Assembly (NCBI GenBank): GCA_964036045.1
Contig: OZ038391.1
Coordinates: 39,412,232-39,476,231, forward strand
Direction: 5' to 3'
Source: Eutreptiella sp. 'Long Island Sound 2002'
Lineage: Eukaryota; Euglenozoa; Euglenophyceae; Eutreptiales; Eutreptiaceae
DNA length: 64,000 nt
The notes beneath the pieces were generated by a model, which did no database searches, was not told the DNA's origin, and was given only the letters and a program-made list of their open reading frames with translations. The position numbers and the translations under genes are program-made. How positions within the stretch are numbered: position 1 is the first letter of the stretch; each line of letters opens with the position of its first letter. Below, in pieces: positions 26,112-41,716 of this stretch.

Positions 26112-29100
26112 GGTGGGGGCAGGTGCTGCAGGAGCTGACGCGGGAGCCTCGATGGAGCCGCCCATGCCCTGCAGCTTGTCCTCCTCCTGCTTCAGCTGCT
26201 CCTTCAGTTTGGCCACCAAATCCCTTTGGGCCAGCAGCTCTGCGGAAGGCTTTTTAGCGGCTTTCGGGACATAGGCCCCCGTCGGGGCAGCCCCTGCCCC
26301 CCGGTCCTCGGGGTTCATGCTCATGCGAAGGGGCTCGGCGCTCTGCCCCGCGAAGAACGCGCTGGCGCCGAGGGCCGGGGTCGTGGAGAATGTGGGCGGG
26401 TAGATATCGGCCTGGAACTCCGTGGCGGCCTGTTTGCGCGGGCACACGAACGCCAGGGGGACCACTTGCTTGTCTTCCAGCTTCAGCATGCGGAGGACCT
26501 GGACGTGATATGGGCTGTGCAGGGGCATGCGGGGGTACGTGGGGGTTTACAAGGGTGTGCCCACAGTCGCGGGCGGTGGGCGAGGCCACCCGTTTTGATC
26601 ACAGCAAATGTTATTGAGGTGCCTCGGAGCACCATCGTGCAGGACCGTTGTGCACCAATAAATGTACCACAGCCAAACCGCGTACAAAAATGCCTTCAAA
26701 AGTCGCACGCACAGGTACGTGACGTTCACGGGGGTGCGGGTGTGCGGCGGCATATGGGTACATTGTATGCGGGTGCAATGCACAGCGGTGGCACTTCACA
26801 GCGTTTACAAGCCATCAACAGCGGTCCTCAAGCGCAGACAAAATGGGACCATGCCTACTTTGTTCTGTGGTGTGTGTAGAACGGGTGAAAGGAGCAGAAA
26901 CAGGGCTGAAGTTGAGCAATTTGTTTTTTGTTGACTTCCACTTTACTGTAAATTCGTTGCCATGGGTAGGGACCACAGCCAGGTAAGGGGCAGGGGGTTT
27001 TCGGGTTTGACGTATGCAGTAGGGGGCAGCGCAGCGGCCGCACCGCCCCACATCGGGCCTGAGATTTCTATTGCCGGGATCATCCGAAATAGGGATTTGC
27101 AAGTTGAGTAGGGGGCAGCTGATGAGGGGTCAGCCCAAGATGGGGTTTGCAAATCCGGTAGCCCCCTACTTATGGAAACGAATTTATAGTCCCCAACAAA
27201 TGCGCACATGACACGCCGACGGTTGGCGGTTAATCCCAGAGGGCTGTCCTTAAAGGCTGTCCTTAGCACAAAAGAAAGGGGAAAAACGCGTTGATTAAAG
27301 ACAGTCCTGGGCAGAAGTGCGAGGCAGAGGAAGAGGGATTGACCTGTCCAGTTACCCCTCTCCGCTTGTCAAACATACGGCCACGTGCCAAATCAATGCG
27401 GTACACATACGCCCTGTCCCTCAGACGGGGCGTACTGGACGCAAACGACTGCAACTTGTGTTCTATCGCCCCCGGCCCACGACGAAGTGTACGGGAGCCA
27501 AATTGGTGGAGGACGGTCCGCCAAACCACAACAAAACCCGCGTCGCACAGCGAACGAACCGAAAACGCACACAAACCGGGCGTCTTGGCCCACACCCAAA
27601 AATCGGGATCGAAAAGCAATCACGTCCCAAATTCATCCGATACAGACACTCTCCGTATCTTGTACAAGCGTTGTCCTGCACAGTGGGGGGGGGGGATGGC
27701 TAGTACGACATTAAGGTCAAAAGGGCACGCATACCTCGCCTGAACCCTACCACCAGACTTCTGCGCCTATTCCATGAACCGCTCCCGCAACGACCACATA
27801 GACGGTACCCACATGGGAGGCTGAGGGTTCTTATCACGGCATTACCTACGTTATAATTCACAATGAAACTACTTTTTTCATCAGACTGAGGTACGCAGCA
27901 GCACAGGGCACGCAGCTTTGCAAAGCAATGTAACCTGGGCCTTCTTCGTGTCGCAGGCGATCTTGGGAAGGCAGCACAAGCCACGCTGCGGCGTCTTCGA
28001 GCCAAACTCTGTGAGCATGTTCAGGGGCGGGTCGTGCTCCCAGAGGTCGAACACTCGGATGTTGCCGTCGCCCTTGCCGCCGACGTACACCAGCCCTGTG
28101 TCCTCATCAACAAAGGCCATCAGCACGCCACTCTGCGTGTCCAGCTCGTGCTCGTAGATAGGCTTAACCAGATTGCGTGGGTCCCAAACGTGGATCTGCG
28201 CCGAGGGGAGGACGAGGCAGGGCAATGCATCACCACTGTCCCCAGAGCATGATGACTTAAAGCACAAGAAAACACTTGCTGCCTTGAGGGCTCGACGGAA
28301 AGCGGGGGGCTAAAGGGTGGTTCAAGAATGGATGCAAAAGCGGTTACCAGCCGTTGGGAAGGCGTTTGGGGGCTATTTCAGCAGGAGACAAATCGGTGGA
28401 GGGCCGTGGGGCGCGGGCAAAAGCAATTAGCGGGGCTGACCGTCACCACGGCAGAGGGTTAGCCGTCCGCCCGTCCAAGCGTACGCCTAACTGCCGCATA
28501 AGTGTGTGTGGAGGTGCAAAAAAAAAAAAAAAAAATCCCCCACCCAACCCACGACACTGCCCCACATCTACACACTTACATATCTCGGACACATGGCGGA
28601 AAAGAAAACCACCACCTTCACAAAACAGCGAGGGGTCCACTGCAACGTCAGGCTTTCTGTCATGTTCCTGTCGTGCCGCCTGCTCTGACATAAAACTGTG
28701 TATTCAGCACCGGTTCCACTTAGCGTTCCCAGGGTCCATGTGAGTTCAAAAAAACACAGGCGCCTCTCTGTCACGCATGATCAGGACCTAAAGCGGCAGT
28801 TGACGAACGATACGGAACGAGCCAACGTTTGCTGGCGCGGGTCTGTGTGTTGGGGACCAGGCCAGAGCCTTTGCATTGGCAATTGACCGCGGTTGATGGG
28901 CTGTCCTCAGAGCAACAAAAAAGAAACCGAGCCACAACAGATCGCCACAGCCTTGAAACCAAAATGGATGAGGTATCGGCCCCGACCATCGGGCAGGAGG
29001 CTCATCCATGGAAGCCGGATATTATGGACGCCTAGTGGGCAATGTAGGCAGGGCCACCCCAGGCCGCTGCACAGGGACAAAGGGCCGGCAGAGGCGGCCA

Positions 29101-30715
29101 AGCACACAAGCAGACCTGCCGATCCAACTGCTTCCCAAAGCCCAGCGTCAGGATCTGATTGCGCACCTTGGCCCAGTACGCCTTCTGGGCCTTGGAACCG
29201 GGATGGGCTGGGGCCTGCGCAGTAACCCCTCCCCCGCGCGAGTCCACGACACGGAGCTGCTTGTCCTTGGCACTGGTGCAGAGGCATGTGCCATCCAAAT
29301 TCCAGTCGAGACTGAAGATCTGGTCCATGTGCCGGTCCAGGGACAGCTGCGGGGCTCCCTTTTCGATGTCCCATAATTTGATGGTGTGGTCCATGGAGGC
29401 CGAGGCCAGCACATGCTCCGCCGAGGGATGAAACCGGAGGATACCCACCTTCTTGCCGTGCCCCTAAACCACATTACGTAGGATCACAGGCACTGCTACG
29501 CGGCGACACGCAAAAAAGGAAGAGCTCAGGCCCTGCCCTGCACAGCTCAGCATCAGGCATTTCTTGCTGAGGAACCATGGTTTCAAAAAGCGTCTTGGGC
29601 TTTTGCTCAATGTGCTTTGGACCTAGTTTTTGGACCCTTCTTTCAAAAAGAGCATCGAAACTTGAGTCCAAATCCTGTGAATTATATTGTGCATTTCTAA
29701 GTGCAGATGGAGGCGCAGGGCTGGGCCCGAACACTTGAACGCCATGGGCCAGACCGAAACGGTGTGGTGTCGTTCTCCTGCGGGGCTATCCGTCTGGAGG
29801 GCGGGGTGTTCCGTAAAGGCTGGTGGATTACCGCGTGTACGGCCCGCGTCCAGGGCTTTTGCACCTTTCGTCAGGGCTGGGGACTGCCAGAATGGCGTGG
29901 ACTGATCCGGCAGGGACAACCCCACACCCATGACGCAATGGTGGGCTCCCTGTGCAGAGCTTGAGGCATGCGTGGCATGAAACGAAGCGCTGTAGCTTTG
30001 TGTATTAAAGCTCGTTTTTTCAATACAACCTCCAATACAACCTCCAATACAACCTCCTATACAACCAGCATCCTGTGCGGGGGATTCGTTGTATCACATC
30101 TAGTTTTGTGGACACGTGGTTCCCGAGACAGATGTGAGCCAGGACCCCAACGATAGCGGCCTCTGGCAACCCATGCTGCAGGGCATTGGCCGGTTTGGAT
30201 CAAAACTCACCATAAATCACGGAAATTCCATGGGAGGTCAAACGTAGCTTTGCCCGCAAATCAGCTGGGGATGAGCCATCTCGTGCTGGAGATCCCGGGT
30301 GCGATGAGGGAGAAGGCACTTGGGGCAGACTGAAATGGCACACCTCCAACGTCTGGACAGCTGTCTCCATGTTCTCAGTAAGGCCAGTCTCAGGAATGCT
30401 CCAAATGCGGACCGTCGTGTCTTCTGATGCGGTCGCCAGCAGCATCTCATTAAACGGGTGCCACTGCCAGTCTAAAACCGGAGCCGTGTGCCCTACGACC
30501 CCCGGCGGATTGCTCGGCATTTTGCCGGGCTTGTCGTGTGGCAGCACCGCCACTTTGCCGCCTCCGCCCACAGCCCAGGCCATGGCAAAAAAACGGCTGT
30601 TGGCTGCCAGGAAATTGCTGCAGTCCCAGATTGTGGAGCTGCAGCGCGTGTCCATGAACGCCTCCTGCGGTCGTGGTGCCTCCGCGAACACATGCTTGAA
30701 CTTGGAGGTGGGCAT
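24212..30715 (-). CDS. Coronin-CAP fusion protein (WD40 propeller plus C-terminal CARP domain)
   Basis: Predicted actin-filament turnover factor of 681 residues. Five exons join in phase 0: 30715-30344, 29463-29116, 28195-27935, 26498-25758 and 24535-24212; introns are 880, 920, 1436 and 1222 bp, all GT-AG. Residues 1-390 are a coronin propeller: SKFKHVFAEAP at the N-terminus, GHTAPVLDWQWHPFNE, SEDTTVRIWSIPETGLTENM, SASMDHTIKLWD, SAKDKQLRVVDSR, then VGGKGDGNIR, TPQRGLCCLPK and DIYPP of the conserved C-terminal blade region. A short coiled coil (about 412-437) is followed by an Ala-Pro linker (445-515). Residues 516-681 match the CAP C-terminal beta-helix domain: VYVYKCENAFVEVKGKVNSV, VVACKKVDIMF, MVFLSKEAM and PEQYITKIVGGKLVT. 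The CAP helical-folded and WH2 regions are absent. Known roles are actin/Arp2/3 binding for coronin and ADP-actin nucleotide exchange for CARP; joint action is inferred. Confidence 0.93.
26038..26110. repeat. AGGAGC hexanucleotide array inside the coronin-CAP exon
   Basis: About 12 copies of a 6-base unit that on the minus strand encode alternating Ala-Pro. The array forms the pure core of the linker between the coronin and CARP domains and is the part most likely to vary in length between individuals. Confidence 0.95.
28520..28536. repeat. A homopolymer in coronin-CAP intron 2
   Basis: A run of 17 A residues within the intron, which would be a T-run on the transcribed minus strand. No function is implied. 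Confidence 0.85.
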
Positions 30716-32650
30716 GGCAAAGAAAATGAGAAAGGCTGAGAGAAGGGAGATGAGAATTGTAAGCGTAACAATGTGCTGATCCCTTTGATGGAAGGGCCAC
30801 AGAAATCATTGGTGTTCAAGGGCCCGCCGCCACCAGGAGCCGGAGCGGTCAGGGCGCCTTCCCTTGCCTCCCTGAGTGGGATAGCAACGCAACCCACACA
30901 CAGCGTCGTTTTTAACCAACCAAGAACAATACCGTGCCAACTGTTTGAGAAGCTCTCAGGCATCATATGCTCTCAAAGTAAAAAAAGAGTTGAACGGGAA
31001 GATTTCTCTTTTCTGAACAGGGTTGGATGCACTCCGCAGCTGCCACACCAGAGGCCATTCCCAAACTCATCTCGGGAATGAAACAATCTACACGCAACTG
31101 ATCAGGCGGACAACATGTCAGGAATCTTGCAATACAGATAATGAATGTGAGTCCCAACCGCGGTTTCATCTGCTCACAGAACCAAGACCCTCGTGCAAGA
31201 GGGATGGGCTTTTGCGGAGTTCTGTTATCCAAAGTGAAAATATTTGGCATGCTGCCCTACAGGCGATGGGGATGCTACACTGGCCAAAGCCTCTCCCTTT
31301 GCAGTGCCCATGTTGCATTTTCGCAATCATTTTTTTGCCCTTCCCCATGAATCAGCTGTGGCACGCTTGGCACGCAGACAGGGCCATTGTGTCTGATTTC
31401 TGCAGAGGCATCGTCCAGCCGTCCAACTGACTGGTCCAGTCTTCCCCACGGGGGCAGTACTGCCTTTGGCAAGGTGGGAGGGTCCCGCCGAGCCACAGCC
31501 ACAAGTAAGGTGCAGGGCGCTCGAGTATGACGCGCCAAGGGCCATTGCTTGCACTCGGACATTTGTCGTTGTTGCACGCTGTGTTGAGTATGCGGTAGTC
31601 GCCGGTCAGCCGATCCGGGGGAAACGTGAGTGCAAAGGTTCGAAAAAGACTGGGAGGTCATATTCACCTGGAAACCTCCCCCCCCCCCGCCTTGCTCAAA
31701 GACCATTGCCACTGGATCTTGGCAGAGTTCTTGAGGGGCAGGGCGTGGGTTGTTGCGTCACAGACTTGGGGGGGGCAGGTGAGTGGGTCCCATGTCCCAA
31801 TAAAGTGTCAACGAAACAAGGCTGGTCGGGGAAGGGGTGGAAAGGTGCAAAAATAACCCTGGCACAAACGCAAAAGTGGCAAATGGTGAAGCAGTCACAA
31901 AGATTCGTTACGAACGACCCGATAGGTTGTGGCGTTTAGTGGGCACAAAGGAAGTGGTTACTTGGGTACCCAACTGCGCCCATAAATCACTGTTACGTGG
32001 CCATGTTGGCGCAGGCAATTCAATGGCATATAATGCCGCACGCTAGGTACAATCGGTGCATCAGCCAGCGCGTGCTATGCCATACCACCGCACAGGTTCT
32101 GTCCCATAGCAGGTGACCCACGGAACCTTGCAGGCAACATCGAATCAGGCACCACAAGGGTGCTGGGAAAAAAGAGTTGGATGCCTGCGCCCATAACTCT
32201 CCTTACGTGGACACATTCAATGTAGAGCTCTGGGCTTGGTGGACCCTTGACACCAATGGATGACAAGCAAGATTGTGCGTGCAGGAGTCGTGCATGAGGT
32301 TGCACACATGCGGTTGCACCTTGGAAGCAGGAATCGTTGAAAGTCAACACAAGCCCCACCAGGCTTGGGAGAAAAAGACTGGAGATTGCGGGACCATCGT
32401 AGTGTGTATATACATCATTTTTACATGGCCACGTGTGGATGTCAAGCCCCGTGTATTTTGTACTTGATCAAGTATTCGATGATACCTAGCACGCACGAAA
32501 TCGTGCACAAGGTTGGACCCGGACCGCTGCAGTATGCCACGGCAATTTGTTGAAAGTCAAACCCAGCAGCACCAGGCTAGCGAAAAAAATGTGGGGTGTA
32601 TAAGCGTGCGTGTAACTCCATGGCGTGCGCCCGCGTGCATGCGCATGCGT
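30716..32650. other. No gene recognised
   Basis: The upstream flank of coronin-CAP. Open frames on both strands (up to 157 codons) lack motifs and could not be joined into a gene. The coronin-CAP promoter should lie near 30.7-31 kb. Confidence 0.4.
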
Positions 32651-32651
32651 G

Positions 32652-32653
32652 CG

Positions 32654-32726
<73 letters not shown>
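32652..32726. repeat. (GT)n microsatellite
   Basis: About 36 GT units, preceded by GCGT variants and followed by a G run at 32741-32753. Confidence 0.95.
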
Positions 32727-32727
<1 letters not shown>

Positions 32728-32729
32728 GT

Positions 32730-35500
32730 GTGTGTGGGGGAGGGGGGGGGGGGCACCCTATTCTTTCAAGCATCTCTCAGGCCTATTCTTTTCAGCATCT
32801 CTCAAGTGTTCATACTGCACAGCACAACTACATGCTTGTCCGTAATTGTGTGTATGTGTGTGGGGGTATGCGGCCACCCGCGGATGTGACACACACAATG
32901 CAACTGCATAATAAAGTGCCTGAAATGTGTCGGAAATGAAGGTAAATGTGTACCATTGCGCGATGTGACGGAGACCTGTTAGAAAGCACACTGAGTCGCA
33001 CAACGCAACCCCGATAAAGGCAAGAGATTGCGGGGCCATCCCAGCGCGCCCATAATTCAATGTTACATGGCCACCTCTGGGGATGCTGTTGACACAATGT
33101 TCTCCTACATGGCAACCTTGAGGGGCACCTAACGCAGTTTGATGCGCAACACATGCACGCAAAACTTTGGGACCTGTTGGGCCCACTTTTTCGAATTCTC
33201 TCTGTGTTGTGGTGTTCAAACCTTAATGTGCACGAGGAATTTCCCCTTCGTCTTCTTGTAGTTGAGCCCCCAAACCACAAACACCCTGTAGCACTGTGCC
33301 TTCTACATCTCGTGCTGCCTCAACATCATATGGTACAGCTCCTTGTACGAGTTACCATGGCAATTGATGCCCCTTGCTGGGGGTGCCCCTGTGGCAAGCC
33401 TCCATGCCACACTCCAAACCGTGGTACACAGCTCCCTTCCAACCACCCGCCTCGCCCTCCAGGTGGATCGAGAGGTTTGGCTCGATGAATGCATCTGGCC
33501 TGATATTGCACCTAGGAACCAGCCCTTACTTCTCCTTGCCAGTCGGCTTTGCTGAAATTATCTTCTTTGCTGAAATCATCTTCTGGCAAAAAATGCTTTG
33601 GTTTTTCGCGCCATCCTTGAGGCACATTGTCATTTGTATTTGCAATTTCAATCGCCGCCACAAAATGCTTCACAAAAGTGGGGGAAACAGTGGATTTTCT
33701 CCCCCATACTGGCTCGCTTCCTTGGCTCGCTTCCTTGATGTGCTGTGACGGCTGTATATTTCAGCATTTTTCTCTAAGATTGTCAAAAACAAGAGGGAAC
33801 AAACCAAGTGGACCCTTGGACAGCCTGGACACCTCTACACCCCTTTTAATATCATGAAAAAGGAGCAGTCTGGAATGAAAAACTTGATTCATGAAATAGG
33901 ATGAAAAATTGCATCATGAACAGGTTCCAATTTGAATCCCACCCTTTATGGAATGACCATGTTCTGGTCAGACAGTGCCAGAACACCACCAGAACTGTGC
34001 GCAGTTGCCACTCGGGCCACTGCTGGATTGCTGGTGGCTGGCCATACCTGATGCACCCTGTGGCATACATTCCTTATTGATGCCTAGTTCCCCCAAAATG
34101 CACTCAAACACGTTGCAAGAACACCTCAAATTTGGCAGCAAGCATCAACCCTAGATAACAGCCCCGCGAATTGTTTGAAAGAGGTGAAAAGCCAGGTCCA
34201 GGAAATGTGGCAAGGTCGGGAATGATGAACAGTACTAAATGGAGGGAGGGTTGCCATGGCCTCACCACTGAATCGCCACAAGAGAAATTCCAGCCATCTG
34301 ATCGTTGACAGATGAAATCAAAAGGCATCGTGCACAATACCACAGAAACCCATTTGCTGCATGGGATGGCCAGTTGACAAGAAAGTGGGAAAAGGGTTGA
34401 CCTCCCATTGCTTATTGTGAATCCCCCCCCCCAAAAATGGGTGATAAAACCGCGATTAAACCCCCCCAGGGAGCACCTTTGGGAGGACACAACATGCCCC
34501 CCCTATGTCTGAGGAAAGGTCCGCAGAGAGGCTACCCTCAGGGTGCCTCCTCCAGTGGCAGCTACAGGGTTATGGGCCTACAGTCGCCGAGGGTTGTCCA
34601 TTAACCGCCGGCAGTTGTGTATCAGTGTAGACGTGCTTGGGATAGGGCAGTGCAATCTCAGCGGTGGGCTGCCCCACTGCTAGGGCCTGGAGCACCGTGC
34701 ACACACAATAATGACAACCAACTATAGAGCAAGCAGGTGTGCCAATATCCTCCAGCCCTCATGCACAGGTGAAAACAAGGGAGGCAGGAACTGGCAACAC
34801 CCCGTAGCTCCCTTCATGTGCTGTGGTGGGGTTTGGGGACTCATTCAGTCTGGCAGGCCTCGAGACAGAACATTTGGATATGCCAGTGCCAATCTGCTCC
34901 TGAGGGGACGGGAGCTGTGACCGTGGAACCTTGACTACCGGAATGGGCCGCAACCCAACCCAACCCTACCCAAACCTACCCAACCCAGTGCAGCCCTGTG
35001 GGGCTATACAACCCCCCACCACCCACCAACACCAAACCACTTAACCTCCTCCCCCTTGGGGGCACAACGCCCGCACCCACCAAAGCACGGAAGGACTTCA
35101 CCTTGCACCCACCTATACATTATGAAGAGTACGAGACATCAAAGGGCATTCCTCCTCAAGATGGGGGCTGGCTGACACAGCAACACATTGGGGTGTTAGC
35201 ACCTATGGACAAGAAAGACTGAGACGGTAAACTATTGAATACACACCAGGAGCGAATGTCAGAGAGATATTGGTAAGCTTGGAGGCCCCGCCTTCTCATA
35301 GGCACGTGCCATGTTGTGCCAAATCCCACACAAGATAAGAAGAGGTAAGAGATTTGGTGACGAATGAACTAAAACATTTCCAGGTTATGTGTACGAGGAC
35401 AGAGCATTTGTCCGAAGGCTTTCGATTGTCTCTCAAGGGGCACCTGCAGCTACACTGGCCCACTGCTCACCTGCTGTGCAAACAGTGTGTCTGATTGAAA
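32730..35500. other. No gene resolved; possible decayed coding at 33.1-33.6 kb
   Basis: At 33230-33555 plus-strand frames run open behind a good acceptor-like sequence ending at 33261, but the best frame changes along the stretch and no donor or partner exon fits. Short local duplications are seen at 33551-33580 and 33711-33740. A 74-codon open frame at 34998-35222 is protein-like in composition but unrecognised. Confidence 0.3.
34951..34987. repeat. Short CCCAA/CCTACC-rich tract
   Basis: Irregular repeats of CCCAA, CCCTA and CCCAAA resemble a degenerate telomere-type sequence, but it is only 37 bases long and lies internally. Confidence 0.6.
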
Positions 35501-35520
35501 TGACAGGGATCCGGCATTTT

Positions 35521-35650
35521 GTCAAGCCAACTTGACCTCTCAGACATCCACTATTTATAAAGCCCAACTTGACCTCCCAGACGTCTATCATTTGCAAACT
35601 CAACTTAAACTCTGACGTCCATCATTTTTTCAAGCCCAACTTCATGTCTC
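35521..35650. repeat. About 40-base tandem repeat (AAGCCCAACTTGACCTC type)
   Basis: Four diverged tandem copies containing AAGCCCAACTT followed by CAGACGTC and TATCATTT. Identity drops in the third copy. Confidence 0.75.
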
Positions 35651-36097
35651 CACGTCGTCCACTTCGTTCGCTGTCTTCCTTGTGAGCCCAAGCCGCATAC
35701 TGAAGAAAAAGACGTCCAGCTGATCCTCTCCTGTGTGGCTAGTTTGACAGCTGCTACACATGTAGGTGTACCTGCCCAACATGTGCCATCCATCTGCGCT
35801 CCTGTGCTCGGCACCCACGGTGTGGCACCCGAGCACCCCACCGCCCCTTTAGTGAGTCTCAAGCCCAGCGAACAACCGTCGTCTCACTCGAACTCCTCAT
35901 TTGACTGCAGGACATGGGTTTGCAGAGATTACAGAATACCTGAATCCACGTCCATGTGTGGTCTTGACTTACACATCTTCAGGTAACTTCACAGGCTCCA
36001 ATGGGGTCTCCAAAAGGCACAACCCATAGCACTACTGCCTCAAGGGTGCCCACACACTGATGAGCACCTTTGTGGCAGGCAGATGCATCCGGACCCA

Positions 36098-36335
36098 CTA
36101 GAAAAAGGAGGGCCTGCCTGCTGCAGCAACAGTGCGGTGTTTTGTATAGTGTGAAGAGCAGGAGTGCAAGAGATGGTCTCGGGCTGCAGGAATACCGCCA
36201 GCAAAAGCCATCATGCAGACTGGGCATACAACAGGAGCTGTCCGCAGCCGCCCATCAACCACTGACTTTGGAGGCACACGCAGAGATCCCATGCGCTTCA
36301 ATGCAGCAACCCACTGATTGGGATGGATGAACATC
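36098..36335 (-). CDS. Probable terminal exon with a C2HC zinc-finger-like motif
   Basis: An acceptor (pyrimidine-rich CCCCCTACCTGCAG) precedes an open frame that runs to a TAG stop at 36098. It encodes about 79 residues including MFIHPNQWVAALKRM and then CPVCMMAFAGG...RDHLLHSC, with the C-x2-C-x(n)-H-x4-C layout of a small zinc-binding finger. The composition is protein-like. I could not find the preceding exon: 36.4-37 kb upstream is mostly repeats. It could be a gene fragment. Confidence 0.35.
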
Positions 36336-36599
36336 CTGCAGGTAGGGGGCAGGGGGCATGGACACAAATGGTCACCACAACATTGATTGATGCAGGCTGT
36401 GGAGCGGCGTCGGAGTGGTGTCGGAGTGGATCGCTAGACATTGAGGTGAGGTTTTTGAAGGTCAATGAGAGCCGTTGAGCGGTGCTGATGGTCGCCAAGG
36501 GACGTTGAGCAGCGTTGTCAGTTGCGGAGGGAAGTTGGGTGATGTTGACGGTTGGTGAGTTAGTTATGGCGAGGTTTGGAGCTCTCTACATCTTCAGGG

Positions 36600-36770
36600 G
36601 TTTCAGGAAGTAACCCCTGCCGTCTTTGGGAAAATTGAAATGGCTGCATAACCCCTACCATCTTCAGGGAGAAGTGAAATGGTTGTGTATTCCATGCTGT
36701 ACCGGGGAGAAATGAAATGGGTGTGTGACCCCTGCCATCTTGGGGAAAAGTGAAACAAGCTTGAAAATCC
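36600..36770. repeat. Diverged tandem repeat, unit about 55 bases
   Basis: Three to four copies of a unit reading roughly AACCCCTGCCATCTT-GGGAAAA-TGAAATGG. Related segments occur at 37690-37795 and, reversed, at 63765-63850, so this is a dispersed family. Confidence 0.7.
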
Positions 36771-37059
36771 AGCCTGAGAATGGCGCAAAAATATGGTTCA
36801 TGGAGAGAGGCTGTGGTGGGGGTGGGGATATGCAAAATCCTCATCACATGTAACAAGTTTGCTTCCCACAGAATGTATATTTGGACTGGGGTATTGCTAC
36901 ATCTCTTCGCTGGTATTCACAACCGACTTTTTTAGTTGGCCCATGCAGACAACAATCACTTCCACGCGATGGTGTGCTGTGGTATTGTTGGAACTACCTT
37001 TCCTAAGCACTCCTTGGTAGGAACACCCCTAACACTTTTTCTGTGTATTGACCTGAGGC

Positions 37060-37235
37060 AATTTCCAAGCATCAATCCCAGCCCAGCCCACCCGGCAACC
37101 TCACTTTTCCCAAGCACCTCCGCCCATCAAAATTTCCAAGCACTTTTCCCAACCTCCTGGCTCACCCCCTTTTCCAAGCAAAAATCCCAGCCAAGCACAC
37201 CCGGCAACCTCGCACCCAACCTCGCAAGCACTTTT
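37060..37235. repeat. Partial tandem duplication rich in TTTTCCCAAGCAC
   Basis: The phrase ending ACCCGGCAACCTC appears at about 37090 and again near 37200, each followed by CACTTTTCCCA-type text, giving a unit of about 105 bases. A non-coding stretch with long T, A and G runs follows to 37.4 kb. Confidence 0.55.
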
Positions 37236-37439
37236 CCCAGGGGGGGAGGGGGGTAGAAAAAAAATTTGGGTACCGGCGTATAGGTTTTTTTTTTTCAGGG
37301 GGTACCCCTGGAGGAAGGGGGGTACAAAAAATTTGCGTAAATTTTTTTTCCGGACCCCAAAACCTGAAATTCCTTCAAATCTACCCCACCTCTTTGGGTT
37401 TGGAAGGTGCAAGGAGGATATTTTTCAAGGTAACCATTG

Positions 37440-38394
37440 ATGTTTCAGCCGATATGGGTGGTAATTGTGTTTCAGGGCACGAAGACCCCTGGTCTGTTCC
37501 GGCTGCAGTGCAGCGCCCACTGTCTGAGATTTTTTTTGACCCATGCGACTTTTCGGCCCTCGCTTAGAATTGCACCTTGCAATTTACAACCAATACTCAA
37601 ATAAATTCTCAGGCATTGTCAAGGTAACAAAATATTTCATGCCGAGGGGATTTGCGACATGTGTGGCATACCACCCCGCAAATCCTAGGCCCCGTTGGCA
37701 TAACCCTTGCTGTCTTGGAGTCCCCAAAGCGGGGAGGAATCAAAATGGCTTCACCAAGGATGGAGGAATCAAAAAGGCTACATAACCCTTGCTATCTCAC
37801 CCCCCACCCCCCAAGTTGGGGAGCCGCGTCAGATGGGCCTGGATAGGGGGCCTCCACAACCGGGAACTGCTTTGGCAGATGCCCCTCCCGGGGAAGGTGC
37901 GATCTGGATGGGGCAGCAGTAGGCACGGCCCAACAAAGGGACAGGCAAAAGGCAGCGATTTCTCTTCGTCAAAGGCCCTCTGATGCTGGCGCCACAGGGG
38001 GGGGGGGGGGGGGGGGGCATGGATAGCAGGGTGCCCCCTGCAAATGCGGGCCTGCCTCGTCGAATTGGCCCTATGCGCGCACCTCCCAAATTGTGTGTCG
38101 GAACCCTCCAGGGACTCCGATGGGGCCAATAAGTTTCCATTGGAAAAAATGAGGAGAGTGATGCGCCAATATACAATTCCTGTTGCCTATAATTACATCA
38201 TTTTGCATTTACTTCTGGTTGGAAGGTGGAACACTGCAAAATACATTGTGCCCCCCTCCCCCTGATGACAATTCTGTGAGACCTGTTGTGTTTCCACCAA
38301 GCGGCGCATACACAAACACACACCATGGTACAGCAACTCTGGAAACAGTGGTAGCAGTCAAACGCCAACAAAACGCCCACAGACACCCCCCGTG

Positions 38395-38446
<52 letters not shown>

Positions 38447-38880
38447 TCTACGGGCATTTGTCGTGGCATATCACACACCAGTCACACGTGTACATATTCC
38501 ACTCCGCTGGCTCGCGGATGTATGTGAAATCCCCAGAGATGACGTGTAAATGCAAATGCCTTTCTCCGGATGCGGCATGGAATCCAATGCGAAACGGCAC
38601 AACCGCCTGTGTGATTCAGTGGAAATTGCGCCGGGTACAATTAATAGAGCACTCTCCCACTGCAGACTTCAGTACAGATTTAAATCATTTGCGACAATAC
38701 GTGCTATTTATAATCACGAGGATCCTGCTCTAGACCTACCTCCCCCCGACAAGAATTTTCAGCATCCTGCAGGTATGAGGTTGCAGTGGGGTGGCTGTGG
38801 GGCGGCTTTGGGATAGAGCCTCTTGAATAAATGCAGCTTTCAGCCCTGCATGAACCACACGTTCAGGGTCAGCAGCTCGG
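37440..38880. other. No gene recognised; G-run and (CA)n microsatellite
   Basis: Contains a run of about 21 G at 37997-38017 and a (CA)n tract at 38399-38444. Open frames are short and lack motifs. Confidence 0.5.
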
Positions 38881-38890
38881 GTGGTCACGG

Positions 38891-41716
<2,826 letters not shown>

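Noticed and set aside
25827-26274. Plus-strand Gly-Ala, Arg-Ser and Gln-Glu repeat frames
   Set aside because: Antisense shadows of the coronin-CAP Ala-Pro linker array.
29701-29964. A plus-strand gene inside coronin-CAP intron 1 (87 codons)
   Set aside because: No motif, no partner exon and Arg/Gly-rich text; it is likelier chance open frame.
34951-34987. An internal telomere array
   Set aside because: Only 37 bases of irregular CCCAA/CCTACC text, too short and too variable to call.
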